From: Dermabacter hominis NBRC 106157
Lineage (GTDB): Bacteria; Actinomycetota; Actinomycetes; Actinomycetales; Dermabacteraceae
DNA: 64,000 nucleotides
Direction of reading: 5' to 3'
NCBI RefSeq assembly: GCF_001570785.1
Contig: NZ_BCSI01000003.1
Coordinates: forward strand, 124,001-188,000
Below, in pieces: positions 46,265-55,383 of the stretch (within the stretch, counting starts at the first letter, position 1; each line of letters starts with the position of its first letter). The position numbers were made by a program, and so were the translations under genes. Below the pieces are notes generated by a model, which saw only the letters and a program-made list of their open reading frames with translations, ran no database searches and had not been told where the DNA came from.

Positions 46265-49200
46265 ATGGCAGCACCGGACGGTACACGCGAGGCTGCGTTC
46301 GAGACCGAGATCGCCGAGTACCTCGCGGTTCACGGTTGGGAGTACAGCGAGACGGACACCGGCTACGACGTCGAACGGGCGATCTGGCCCGAGGACGTGC
46401 ACTGGTGGTTGCAAGAGACCCAGCCAGACGAGTACGCCAAGGTCGTGCGCGTTGGCACCGGCGCGGAAGCCGCGGATCGCGAGGCGCTGTTGAACTCCCT
46501 CGTTACCCACCTCGATATGCCCATGAGTTCCGGCGGTGGCACGCTCAACGTCCTGCGCCGGAAGTTCTCCCACACCTGCGGAGCGACGGCGCACCTGCGC
46601 ATGTGCCAGTTCAAACCGGCCACCACGCTCAATAAGGCTGTCACGGAGAACTACCGCAAGGTGCGGCTGCGTGTAGTCCGGCAGGTCCACTTCTCATCCA
46701 AACGTGGTGACTCGCGGTCGATCGACCTCGTCTTCTTCGTCAATGGTCTTCCTGTAGCGACCTGCGAGCTCAAATCCTTCTTCAAGCAGGAGTGGCGTTC
46801 GGCGGTCACCCAGTATCGGAAGGACCGTGATCCGGCCGGCCAGCCGCTGCTAGGGTTTGGCACCCGCGCGCTCGTGCACTTCGCGGTCGATGACGACCAG
46901 GTGCATATGACCACGAAGCTCGCGGGGGAGAAGACGTACTTCTTGCCGTTCAACCGCGGTCACGAGGACACCGGGGCGGCCGGCAACCCGTCGAATCCGG
47001 ACGGTGCTGCGACGTCCTACCTGTGGGAGGAAGTCCTCCAGCGCGAAAACCTGTTGGCGGTGCTCGGCTCGCAGATGTTCCTCAGGACCGAGGTCAACGA
47101 GGACCCGGCTACGGGGAAGATCAAACGCTCCACCGCGCTCATGTTCCCGCGCTACCACCAGTGGCGTGCGGTGAAGAAGCTTGTGGAGACGATCACCGAG
47201 GAGGGCCCCGGGTACCGATATCTGATCGAACACTCCGCCGGCTCGGGCAAGACGAACACGATCGCGTGGACCGCACACCGCCTCGCCCGCCTCCACGACA
47301 CCTCGAACGAGAAGGTCTTCGACAAGGTCCTCATCGTCTCCGACCGGCGTGTCCTCGACGCTCAGCTGCAGCAGGCTGTCGAGCAGGTCGATGACACCGT
47401 CGGCACCGTCGCCGTCATCGACTCCACAGCAGTGCGTCGTTCCGGTGGCTCCAAGTCCCGGGCGCTGCTGGACGCTCTCACCGGGTCGGCACTCATCGTC
47501 GTCGTCACCATTCAGACCTTCCCCTACGTGAAGGATCTTCTCGACACGACCCTCGGGCACAAGAACTTCGCGGTGATCGTCGACGAGGCCCACACCTCAC
47601 AGTCGGGTAAGACCGCGGGCGATCTCAAGAAGGTCCTCACCGACGGTGGTCAGTTCACCGATGAGGAGGAACTCGACAGCCAGGACGTCATCAACCAGAC
47701 CGTCGAAGCCGACCTCGCCCGCGAGCAGCAGATCGCTGCCGAGACCGCTGCGCGTGCGGGTGCTCGGAACGTGTCGCTCCTGGCGTTCACCGCGACACCG
47801 AAGGCGAAGACCAAACAGCTCTTCGGGCGGGAGAACGACGAGGGCAAACCCGTCTCGTTCGACGTGTATCCGATGAGGCAGGCCATCGAGGAGGGCTTCA
47901 TCCTCGACGTTTTGCGCGGTTACCAGACCTACAAGACCGCCTTCGAGATCGAGCGGCGCGGTGAGAAGGGCCTCGTCACCGAGCTCTCCCACGGTGAGGA
48001 CGGGGATCGACTCGTCGACCCGAAAGCCGCCACGCGCAAGATCATAAGGTTCGCGAAGCTGCACCCGACGAACGTCGGGCAGAAGGTCGAGATCATCGTC
48101 GAACACTTCCGGGCCAACGTCGCGCACCTGCTCGACGGGCATGCCAAGGCCATGGTCGTCACGGATTCTCGCCAGGCTGCGGTGCGGTACAAGATCGAGA
48201 CCGACAAGTACCTCGCCGAGAAGGGGTACGGGTACCAGTCGATCGTGGCGTTCTCCGGGAAGATCAGTGACGAGAACTACGGCCTGGAGGACGCCACTGA
48301 GGCGACGATGAACCCCGGGCTCGGTTCCGACCTCGCGAAGGAGTTCCGCCGCCCGAATTACCGGCTCATGCTCGTCGCCGACAAGTTCCAGACGGGTTTC
48401 GACCAACCCTTGCTGTGCGCGATGTACGTCGACAAGAAGCTCCCCGACGTGCACGCGGTCCAGACCCTGTCCCGGCTCAATCGCACCTACCGTGCGCCCT
48501 CCGGTGAGGTGAAGGACCGCACCTTCGTCCTCGACTTCGTTAACGACCCCGAGGAGATCCAGGAAGCCTTCCTCACGTACTACCTCGAGGCGCACGTCGA
48601 GACGGGTACGGATCCGAACCTCGTGCACAGGCTCGCGACGAAGCTCGCGCAGGCGCGCATCTACACGCCTGCCGACGTCGAGCAGTACGCCGAGGCGTGG
48701 TGGGTCCCGAAGCAGTCGCATGCCCGACTGGCTGCCGCGGTGACGCCAGCCCGGGATGAGTTCGTGAACCGGTGGACCGAGGCGCACGCACAGCAGGACT
48801 CACAGGCGCTCGACGATCTGCGGACCTTCCGGAAGGACTGTGGTTCGTATGTACGTCTGTATGACTTCATGTCCCAGGTGGTCGACTACGGCACCAGTGA
48901 TTTGGAGAAGCTCGCAGAGTTTCTCCGTCAGCTCACGAGACTGTTGCCCGGCGAGGAGCAGAGCGTTGACGTCGACGTATCCGGGCTCGAGCTGCGCCGG
49001 GTCCGTCAGATCGACCAGGGCAAGGCGAACATCGGCTTGTCAGGCGACCAGGACACCCCGCCGCTACCTGGCATCACCGGCATCGGTTCTAGAGTCATCG
49101 GGAAGGACCCGCAGCAAGAACTGTTGTCGGAGATCGTCGATCGCATCAACGCCCTCTTTGGGGCCGAGTTCGCCGACCCGCAGATCGAAGGGTTCGTCGT

Positions 49201-49486
49201 CGCCGCGGCCGGCATGGCCGAGGAAGACCCCCGCATCGCTGACCAGATCGATCACAATGCCCTGGACCAGTTTATGGCCTCGCCCGAGTTGCGCGAGACC
49301 CTCACCGACGCCGCTGTGCTCAACGAGGGCGCGTTCGGGAAACTCACCGGAGCGCTCACCGGTGAGAGCGACCGGGCCGATGAATTCATCCGCCTTATCG
49401 GGCAATTCCTCTACCGGTCGCGTCGGATGCGGACGATTGACGAGACAGCTCCGGGTGCCGCAGAGTCCTCCGTCGAGGGCGAGTGA
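46265..49486 (+). CDS. hsdR: Type I restriction-modification system, endonuclease subunit
   Basis: 1073 aa, the ATP-driven translocase and nuclease. The N-terminal PD-(D/E)XK nuclease has E168-L-K170 in ATCELKSFFKQ after DLVFFVNG; Walker A is SAGSGKT with K329; the DEAH box starts at D440 (VIVDEAHTSQSG); LAFTATPKAKT, VADKFQTGFDQPLL and TLSRLNR are further motor motifs. The C-terminal helical domain ends near residue 1060. The stop overlaps the next gene (GTGA, 49483-49486), so the downstream methylase-like gene belongs to the same operon, which is unusual for type I systems. Confidence 0.96.
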   Translation: MAAPDGTREAAFETEIAEYLAVHGWEYSETDTGYDVERAIWPEDVHWWLQETQPDEYAKVVRVGTGAEAADREALLNSLVTHLDMPMSSGGGTLNVLRRKFSHTCGATAHLRMCQFKPATTLNKAVTENYRKVRLRVVRQVHFSSKRGDSRSIDLVFFVNGLPVATCELKSFFKQEWRSAVTQYRKDRDPAGQPLLGFGTRALVHFAVDDDQVHMTTKLAGEKTYFLPFNRGHEDTGAAGNPSNPDGAATSYLWEEVLQRENLLAVLGSQMFLRTEVNEDPATGKIKRSTALMFPRYHQWRAVKKLVETITEEGPGYRYLIEHSAGSGKTNTIAWTAHRLARLHDTSNEKVFDKVLIVSDRRVLDAQLQQAVEQVDDTVGTVAVIDSTAVRRSGGSKSRALLDALTGSALIVVVTIQTFPYVKDLLDTTLGHKNFAVIVDEAHTSQSGKTAGDLKKVLTDGGQFTDEEELDSQDVINQTVEADLAREQQIAAETAARAGARNVSLLAFTATPKAKTKQLFGRENDEGKPVSFDVYPMRQAIEEGFILDVLRGYQTYKTAFEIERRGEKGLVTELSHGEDGDRLVDPKAATRKIIRFAKLHPTNVGQKVEIIVEHFRANVAHLLDGHAKAMVVTDSRQAAVRYKIETDKYLAEKGYGYQSIVAFSGKISDENYGLEDATEATMNPGLGSDLAKEFRRPNYRLMLVADKFQTGFDQPLLCAMYVDKKLPDVHAVQTLSRLNRTYRAPSGEVKDRTFVLDFVNDPEEIQEAFLTYYLEAHVETGTDPNLVHRLATKLAQARIYTPADVEQYAEAWWVPKQSHARLAAAVTPARDEFVNRWTEAHAQQDSQALDDLRTFRKDCGSYVRLYDFMSQVVDYGTSDLEKLAEFLRQLTRLLPGEEQSVDVDVSGLELRRVRQIDQGKANIGLSGDQDTPPLPGITGIGSRVIGKDPQQELLSEIVDRINALFGAEFADPQIEGFVVAAAGMAEEDPRIADQIDHNALDQFMASPELRETLTDAAVLNEGAFGKLTGALTGESDRADEFIRLIGQFLYRSRRMRTIDETAPGAAESSVEGE

Positions 49487-52014
49487 TCGGGATGGCGACG
49501 AAGAAGGCTCCACATCCGGCGATCAGCGCGGTTCTTCAAAACTCTGACTCGGTGCCGTACTCCGACAGGAACCGCGGTCTGGTCGGCCTGGAGCACACGA
49601 CGAGTGAGTCCTTGGCACGAGCGCTTGCCATCGGCGCCCTCAGCCGCCTAGATCCGAGCCTCGCGACTGTCGACGTCTGGGATCCTGCGGCCGGATTGGG
49701 GTTCGCCGGATACCTCTTGGTCGACGCTCTGCAGTCCTCGGGAGTTAACGTCCGGTATCGCGGCCAGGACATCAACGAGGCTGCAGTGTCGGAAAGCCTT
49801 CGCCGGTTCGAGACGATCCGCGACGCTGAGATCGCGCATGCGGACACGCTGGTGCACGACGCCTTCGAGGGCTTCCGCGCCGATCTGGTGATCGTCGACG
49901 CGCCCTGGGGCATGCACTGGAGACACTCGTCTGCGGCAGTGGAAGCGCGGCAGTCTGTCGGCGAGTTCGGATTCGGCCTCCCGCAGCGCTCCGATAGCAC
50001 CTGGTTGTTCATCTCTCTGGCGCTGGAGAAGCTGCGCCCGGCGGAGCAGGGCGGGGGGCGCGTCGCGGCATTGGTGAACCCCGGCGCTCTGAGCTCCGGC
50101 GGAGCAACCGGTGCTGTCCGGCAACGGATCGTCGACGCCGGCCTGCTGGAGTCGGTCACCCGTCTCCCCGATGGCCTCGCACCGGACACGTGGATCCCCC
50201 TGTACCTCCTGACCTTCTCCAACAGAGCCGATGACGTCGGCAAGGGGAAGACGATGATCGCGGACCTACAGACGATGTTCACCACGGAGCACGGCCGCAG
50301 ATCGATTCCAGTCGAGACGTTCGACACGCTCGAATCCGCGCTAAGGACGAAGAAGGCGGGCCCGCGCAATCGGTCCATCAGCACCAGGCAATTCACGCGC
50401 AGGGATGCACGCCTGTCGCGCACCACGAACGAAGGAAACCGGCTGTCGTGGCGCGTCACCACGTATAACGACGTGGCGATCGACGGTCAGTTCCTGGAGA
50501 CTCGCTATGGCCCGGACTCCGGCATCGAGTTGGACAAGGAACCACGCGAGATCGTCGACCTCGACCCCAGCCGCATCTTCGGCGATGACTCGCGCGAACT
50601 GCTCCGAGACATGGCCGCGAAGGGCTGGCCCGAATGCCGCCTGAGCAGCCTTCTCGCCCGAGAGCCTGAGGCGATGCTGGACGCGGTTGACCGAGACGAC
50701 GAACACCAACTGTTCGTGCCGACGACCGGGGCCGGTAGAGTCACCACCGACGGCTCGGAGACAAACACCGGCGGACGTGTGCTGTCCGTTCGACTCGACA
50801 GCGATGTGGTCTACCTGCCCTTCCTTGCGGCGTGGCTTAATTCGGAGCAGGGCGTCGCCAGCCGGCTCCGCGCCATCGAAGTCGCCAGTTCGGGCCATCA
50901 ATTCCGGGCTCTGGGGTCGGACGCTAACTCGCTGATGAGGTGGGCCGACGAACTCCTCCTGCCGCTCCCGGACCGCAGGGTCCAACTAGCCCTCGCCTCG
51001 GCGGATGAACGGCTCGGTTCGTTCCAGGCGGAGCTCGGCACTCAGCGAGCCAGCATCTGGTCTGCCCCAGAAAGTGCTGACGACGTCGTGAGCAAGATCG
51101 CGGGAGCATTCGACGACTCGCTGACCGCGTGGCTGGAACAGTTGCCGTACCCGATCGCCTCGGCGCTGTGGACCGCCGAGTCGGCCCAAGCGGCGGTGGA
51201 GAAGCAACGCGCTTATCTCCACGCCTGGGAGGCGATCGTGACTTTCCACGCGACCGTCCTGCTCGCCGCGACTCGTAGCGACCCTGGTAGTAGTAGCGAG
51301 ATCGAAGCGGCGATCCGTGAGACATTGCATGAGCATCATCTGGGCATCGAGAAGGCGTCGTTCGGCACCTGGGTGGTCATCGTCGAGAAGACCTCGAAGA
51401 GCCTGCGCAGCGCGCTCGAGAACGGCAACGCCGACGACGTGGCCCGCGTCCGCCGGGCGTTCGCCGACCTCGGCCGCGCAGGAATCGAGCGGTTGATCTC
51501 GAAGGACGTCGTCAAGAAGTTCAACGAGTTGAACAGCAAGCGGAATCGGTGGTCTGGCCACACAGGCTACACCTCGGAGCAAGAGCTGAGAACCCAGATC
51601 GACTCGCTTGTCTCGGACCTCAGGGAGCTTCGCGGACTCCTCGGGAACGTGTGGTCTCAGCTGCTGCTCGTCCGTCCGGGCAGCGCCAAGCACCGTCGCG
51701 ACAGCGTCGTCCAGACCGCAGAGGTCGCCGTCGGAACGCGCACGCCGTTCGCCGCTCGAGAGTTCGCCGTGGGCGAGCACATGTACGAAGACGAGCTTTA
51801 CCTTGTCCGGGACGGCTCGCAGTCGCCGCTGCGCCTGGGCCACTTCGTTCAGCTGCGCGCCGCCCCGAGCAGCGCCCAGTTCACCACGTACTTCTACAAC
51901 CGCACCGAGGGGACGAGCGTGCGGATGGTCAGCTACCAGTATGGACCGGAAAGCGAGCGGGTGGAACACGTGGAGAACCTTCGGGCGGACTTCGGGGAGC
52001 TGGCTCGTCGGTGA
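49483..52014 (+). CDS. HsdM/HsdS-like fusion protein of unknown role (defence operon)
   Basis: 843 aa. Residues about 60-260 look like a divergent N6-adenine methylase: VDVWDPAAGLGFAGYLLVDAL as motif I, LVIVDAPWGMHW as motif IV (DAPW where HsdM has NPPF), then ALVNPGALSSGGATGAVRQRIVDAGLLESVTRLPDGL as in HsdM. About 370-525 resembles a target-recognition half of HsdS (WPECRLSSLLA to LPFLAAWLNSEQGVASRL and LLLPLPDRRVQLALASADERL). The last 300 residues are helical and end in a beta-rich segment; no nuclease motif is visible. GTG overlaps the hsdR stop. It may methylate a second site or act as a sensor. I do not recognise a named system with this protein. Confidence 0.75.
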   Translation: MIGMATKKAPHPAISAVLQNSDSVPYSDRNRGLVGLEHTTSESLARALAIGALSRLDPSLATVDVWDPAAGLGFAGYLLVDALQSSGVNVRYRGQDINEAAVSESLRRFETIRDAEIAHADTLVHDAFEGFRADLVIVDAPWGMHWRHSSAAVEARQSVGEFGFGLPQRSDSTWLFISLALEKLRPAEQGGGRVAALVNPGALSSGGATGAVRQRIVDAGLLESVTRLPDGLAPDTWIPLYLLTFSNRADDVGKGKTMIADLQTMFTTEHGRRSIPVETFDTLESALRTKKAGPRNRSISTRQFTRRDARLSRTTNEGNRLSWRVTTYNDVAIDGQFLETRYGPDSGIELDKEPREIVDLDPSRIFGDDSRELLRDMAAKGWPECRLSSLLAREPEAMLDAVDRDDEHQLFVPTTGAGRVTTDGSETNTGGRVLSVRLDSDVVYLPFLAAWLNSEQGVASRLRAIEVASSGHQFRALGSDANSLMRWADELLLPLPDRRVQLALASADERLGSFQAELGTQRASIWSAPESADDVVSKIAGAFDDSLTAWLEQLPYPIASALWTAESAQAAVEKQRAYLHAWEAIVTFHATVLLAATRSDPGSSSEIEAAIRETLHEHHLGIEKASFGTWVVIVEKTSKSLRSALENGNADDVARVRRAFADLGRAGIERLISKDVVKKFNELNSKRNRWSGHTGYTSEQELRTQIDSLVSDLRELRGLLGNVWSQLLLVRPGSAKHRRDSVVQTAEVAVGTRTPFAAREFAVGEHMYEDELYLVRDGSQSPLRLGHFVQLRAAPSSAQFTTYFYNRTEGTSVRMVSYQYGPESERVEHVENLRADFGELARR

Positions 52015-52085
52015 GCTCGGATGCAATCGATGTCGGTGCGCGCCGCTAGCGTGAAGATGTCGAAGCTACAGAGAGGAAGAGCGTC

Positions 52086-54128
52086 ATGGCACTGACCACG
52101 TCACTCAAAGGGCGAGTTCGCAACACCAGTCTGCCGAAGAGCCACGCACTCTTGCCTCTCCTCGAGGCGGTCGTCAACGCCATACAGGCCGTCGATGACC
52201 GATTTGGCGACGCGGTCGAACACGGACGCATCGCCGTCAGGATTGACAGGAGGCTGCAGGACTCGCTCGATCTCGGCCCGGCCGGACCCGGCCGTACGCC
52301 GCAGAAGGCGATCACAGGGTTTGCCATCGAGGACAACGGCGTGGGTTTCACCCCCGAGAACATGGACTCCTTTGAGACTCTGGACACCGACTACAAGGCC
52401 GAGCTCGGCTGCCGGGGAGTTGGTCGCCTCCTCTGGCTGAAGGCGTTCGACAGGGTTGTCGTCAGCAGCGCGTACAAGAACAGTGACGGAGAGCTTTGCG
52501 GTCGTCGGTTCCGGTTCTCGATGGACCGGGAGGTCGAGCATGGCGGAGAGCCGGAAGGCCTCACCGAACCCGGCGCTGTCGTACGCCTGGACGGCTTCAA
52601 GGAGTCCTACCAGCAGGCCGCGGCGAAGACTGTCGAAGCAATCGCTCGCGAAATTTTCGAACACTGCATTTGGTACTTCCTTCGACCGGGAGGCGCTCCC
52701 GAGATCACGGTGTCCGATGGTGAGAGTTCCGTCGCGCTGAAAGACCTGATGCACGAGTTCGTGTACTCAGAGATGCCGACCACCACGATCGATGTCAAGG
52801 GTGAGAAGTTCGAGATGGTCAACCTCTGCTTGAAGTCGTCAACACGCAACCAGAGCCCACGGCTCCACTGGTGCGCCGCCAGCCGCGTGGTGATGGAGGA
52901 GAATCTCACTGGTAAGGTCCCCGGCCTCTATGGTCGGTTGAAGGACGAGAACGCCACGGAATTTACCTACGTCTGCTACCTATCGTCGGGTTTTCTCGAC
53001 ACACGCGTTCGCAGTGACCGTACTGGCTTCGACATCATGGATCGGGTCGCCGGCGCGTCACTGCTCGACGACGTTTCGCTGGACGACATCCGCGCGGCCG
53101 CGCTCAAGGAGGTGGAGCGGATCCTTGCGACGCCCCTCAGCGCCGCGCGCCAGGAGGGTAAGGCGCGGGTGAACGACTTCGTGAGCAATCGCTCGCCGAG
53201 GTATCGTCCGGTTCTCTCGCGTCTCGAGTCGCTGGGCGTGACTGTCGATCCGACGATCAAAGACCAGGACCTCGAGATCATGCTGCATCGCAGCCTGCAG
53301 AAGCTCGAGGCGGACGCCATCGCCGAGGGACAGGCCGTGTTCGCCGAGGTCGGCTCCGCACCGCTCGAAGACTACGAAGAGCGCCTCGCCGAATACCTTG
53401 ACAAGGTCACCGAGATCAACCAGTCGGACCTCGCCGCGTATGTGTTCCGTCGCCGCAAGATCCTCGACTTGCTCTCCAAGCTGATCCGATCCGACGACCA
53501 CGGAAAGTACAGCCGCGAGGAGACGATCCACTCGCTGCTGTTCCCGATGCGGAAGGACTCGAACGAGGTCGGCACCGATGCCTCAAACCTCTGGATTCTC
53601 GACGAGCGTCTCGCGTTCCACGACTACCTGGCGTCCGACAAGACGCTCAAGAGCACACCGATCACGGGCTCGGAGTCGACGAAGGAGCCGGACATACTCT
53701 CGATGAGGCTTGCCGATCGGCCGGTGCTCGCCGCCGAGGGCAAGTCGCTACCCCTACCGTCAATCGTCGTGGTCGAGATCAAGCGACCGATGCGCAACGA
53801 CGCGACCGAAGATAAAGATCCGATTCAGCAGTGCCTCGAGTACGTGAAGCGAGTGCGGGAGGGCGGGGTGCGAACGGCAGCCGGCCGCCAGATTCCTAAG
53901 TCCCAGGACCCACCGGCGTTCTGCTACATCGTCGCCGATCTCACGCCGACGATGATCAGTCGATGCGAGTATGCGAACTTGCGGCCGACTCACGATGGCC
54001 TCGGCTACTTTGGATTCAACGAACCGAACAAGGCGTACATCGAGGTCGTGAACTTCGACCGGCTTGTGAACGCGGCTACGGAGAGGAACCGGGCGTTCTT
54101 CGACAAGCTAGGGCTGCCGTCGACATAG
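52086..54128 (+). CDS. GHKL ATPase fused to PD-(D/E)XK nuclease (putative defence effector)
   Basis: 680 aa. The N-terminal GHKL (MutL/Hsp90-type) ATPase has the N box E27-A-V-V-N31, the G1 box D83-N-G-V-G87 and a glycine lid GCRGVGR (108-114). The middle is helical. The C-terminus carries a nuclease motif, P535-D536 then VVVE564-I-K566-R-P with a downstream Gln helix (DPIQQCLEYVKRV); E-[I/L]-K-R-P resembles the Shedu/DUF4263 nuclease core. ATG with GAGGAAG upstream, 71 nt after the HsdM/HsdS-like gene, same strand. An ATP-gated DNA-cutting effector is inferred. It is not HsdR-like, having no helicase motifs. Confidence 0.75.
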   Translation: MALTTSLKGRVRNTSLPKSHALLPLLEAVVNAIQAVDDRFGDAVEHGRIAVRIDRRLQDSLDLGPAGPGRTPQKAITGFAIEDNGVGFTPENMDSFETLDTDYKAELGCRGVGRLLWLKAFDRVVVSSAYKNSDGELCGRRFRFSMDREVEHGGEPEGLTEPGAVVRLDGFKESYQQAAAKTVEAIAREIFEHCIWYFLRPGGAPEITVSDGESSVALKDLMHEFVYSEMPTTTIDVKGEKFEMVNLCLKSSTRNQSPRLHWCAASRVVMEENLTGKVPGLYGRLKDENATEFTYVCYLSSGFLDTRVRSDRTGFDIMDRVAGASLLDDVSLDDIRAAALKEVERILATPLSAARQEGKARVNDFVSNRSPRYRPVLSRLESLGVTVDPTIKDQDLEIMLHRSLQKLEADAIAEGQAVFAEVGSAPLEDYEERLAEYLDKVTEINQSDLAAYVFRRRKILDLLSKLIRSDDHGKYSREETIHSLLFPMRKDSNEVGTDASNLWILDERLAFHDYLASDKTLKSTPITGSESTKEPDILSMRLADRPVLAAEGKSLPLPSIVVVEIKRPMRNDATEDKDPIQQCLEYVKRVREGGVRTAAGRQIPKSQDPPAFCYIVADLTPTMISRCEYANLRPTHDGLGYFGFNEPNKAYIEVVNFDRLVNAATERNRAFFDKLGLPST

Positions 54129-54279
54129 GGGCCATTGCACCGGTGGGGTGCTATCCCGTCCGGGTGCAGAGGATTACCGTGGCTAGTCAGTCACCTAGGC
54201 CCGGTGAACCGATTAGGCATTGATACTCTTCACACGGCTGCTCGACGGCCTGGTTGTCCTCGTCGCCACAGGTTGCGCA
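54129..54279. other. Short gap after the GHKL-nuclease gene
   Basis: No hairpin with a T run and no supported gene. The phrase GGCCCGGTGAAC near 54207 recurs near 54718, suggesting a small duplicated or decayed segment. A plus-strand frame from 54220 overlaps the minus-strand small gene and is the less likely of the two. Confidence 0.3.
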
Positions 54280-54540
54280 CTACAAACGAACGATTACTCC
54301 GGCGTGGACGCAGGACCTCTCGCCGATCGGATGGTGATTGAACGCTTTGGGGCTTGTGCAGGAGTCACCGAAGCTCGCCGGGCGGTACTCCTCGACTTCG
54401 TTAGGCCGGTGTCTCTCGGCGACTACTGAAAGCGCGTGGAAGAGCCGCTCCTCGGCTTCGAGACGCGCCTCGGGTGCTGTACTCTCCAGTAACGTATCGC
54501 GGAGTTCAGCGAGACGAGTGAGGACAAGGTGCGGTGTCAT
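54280..54540 (-). CDS. Small uncharacterised protein in the defence island
   Basis: 86 aa. The first 55 residues are charged and helical (LTRLAELRDTLLEST, LEAEERLFHALSVVAERH), which looks like real protein, while the Cys/His-containing tail is less convincing. ATG with a GGGGGC run upstream. It lies downstream, on the same strand, of the broken XRE regulator gene and could have been its partner. I do not recognise it; it may itself be a remnant. Confidence 0.35.
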   Translation of the reverse strand: MTPHLVLTRLAELRDTLLESTAPEARLEAEERLFHALSVVAERHRPNEVEEYRPASFGDSCTSPKAFNHHPIGERSCVHAGVIVRL

Positions 54541-54827
54541 GCCCCCATGATGAAGGCGCGACTCACCGCACCGGTTCCGGCACGCGTAAATACCAAGCTT
54601 CTCCTGACCGTCCCACGTTTCGTGCCTGCTGTGTCGACATACGCATCAGTGCACGGGGCCGAAAGCGACGGTAGGAACGCGGGAAACTACGGGGCAATTT
54701 GCCGTGGTGACAGGTACTGGCCCGGTGAACATTAACTAGTGCAAGCCGGGTGCGGCTTGGACGGGCCGATCGCAGCCCGGGAGTCACTGCGCTTCCGCGA
54801 TTTCTATTCGTACGAAGCTGGCGGCTT
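54541..54827. other. Gene-poor stretch inside the island
   Basis: 287 bp without a supported gene on either strand; frames seen here have low-complexity or Arg/Ser-rich translations. It separates the small minus-strand gene from the XRE remnant and looks like decayed coding sequence. Confidence 0.35.
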
Positions 54828-55052
54828 TCAAGGAATAGGTCTGAGGAGCTCCGATGGGGAGACATCGAGCCCGTGGGCGAACTTGACGATGATGTCGAGC
54901 GTGGGGTTGCGGCGGCCACGCTCCAGGCCGCTTATGTAGGCGCGGTCGAGACCAAAGTGGTGAGCGAAGGCCTCCTGAGACGCTCAGCCTCGCTCCTGGC
55001 GGAGTTCGCGGAGATGCTCGCCGAATGCGATGCGGTGCGCGGACTCCCTCAT
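54828..55052 (-). pseudogene. XRE-family helix-turn-helix regulator with in-frame TGA
   Basis: Minus-strand translation from ATG 55052 gives RIAFGEHLRELRQERG, a TGA at 54984-54986, then ASQEAFAHHFGLDRAYISGLERGRRNPTL and DIIVKFAHGLDVSPSELL before the true stop. This is a complete XRE/Cro-type domain of about 74 residues (RxxRG-SQEAFA, AYISGLERG, P-T-L, L-x-V-x-P-S-E-L) broken by one stop between helices 1 and 2. No stop-codon readthrough signal is obvious, so loss of function is the simplest reading. Such regulators often control restriction genes in cis. Confidence 0.75.
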
Positions 55053-55167
55053 ATCTCAACAATTTCGCTACGATGACCATGATTCCACGGACTATGAGCC
55101 ACATTCGAAAACCCGGGGTGATCGCATTCGCGTCAGGATCTGGGCAACGCGAAGGAGCAAGTAGAGC

Positions 55168-55383
55168 ATGGGGCCAGAAGATGAGTGGATCGACATTGCC
55201 GCGGCGTCAGAGCGCGAGTCGTGCAGCCCTCAGTCCATTCGCCGACGGACCAAGGCTGGGGTTCTGACGGCGCGCATAGAAGGCTCCACGGATCGCGATG
55301 GGCGGTACACGGTTAAGACTTGGCTCCGGGTCTCTGAGCTCGATGAGGTGTTTGGCCACGCGGCTCGAGAGGAACATGTTTGA
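55168..55383 (+). CDS. Small helix-turn-helix (excisionase/MerR-like) protein
   Basis: 71 aa: EWIDIAAASERESCSPQSIRRRTKAGVLTARIEGSTDRDGRYTVKTWLRVSELDEVFG. The pattern (a helix, S-x-x-S-I-R-R-x-x-x-x-G-x-L-x-A, then a beta wing and V-x-x-S-E-L-D) is that of small winged HTH proteins of the MerR/Xis group, which act as recombination directionality factors or local regulators. No integrase gene is in the island. ATG with AAGGAG about 11 nt upstream. Its last codons overlap the start of the following small frame. Confidence 0.6.
   Translation: MGPEDEWIDIAAASERESCSPQSIRRRTKAGVLTARIEGSTDRDGRYTVKTWLRVSELDEVFGHAAREEHV

Noticed and set aside
54220-54429. Plus-strand 69-residue frame with a lipoprotein-like start
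   Set aside because: It overlaps the minus-strand 86-residue frame in register and has no ribosome site; the minus-strand frame has the more protein-like helical composition.
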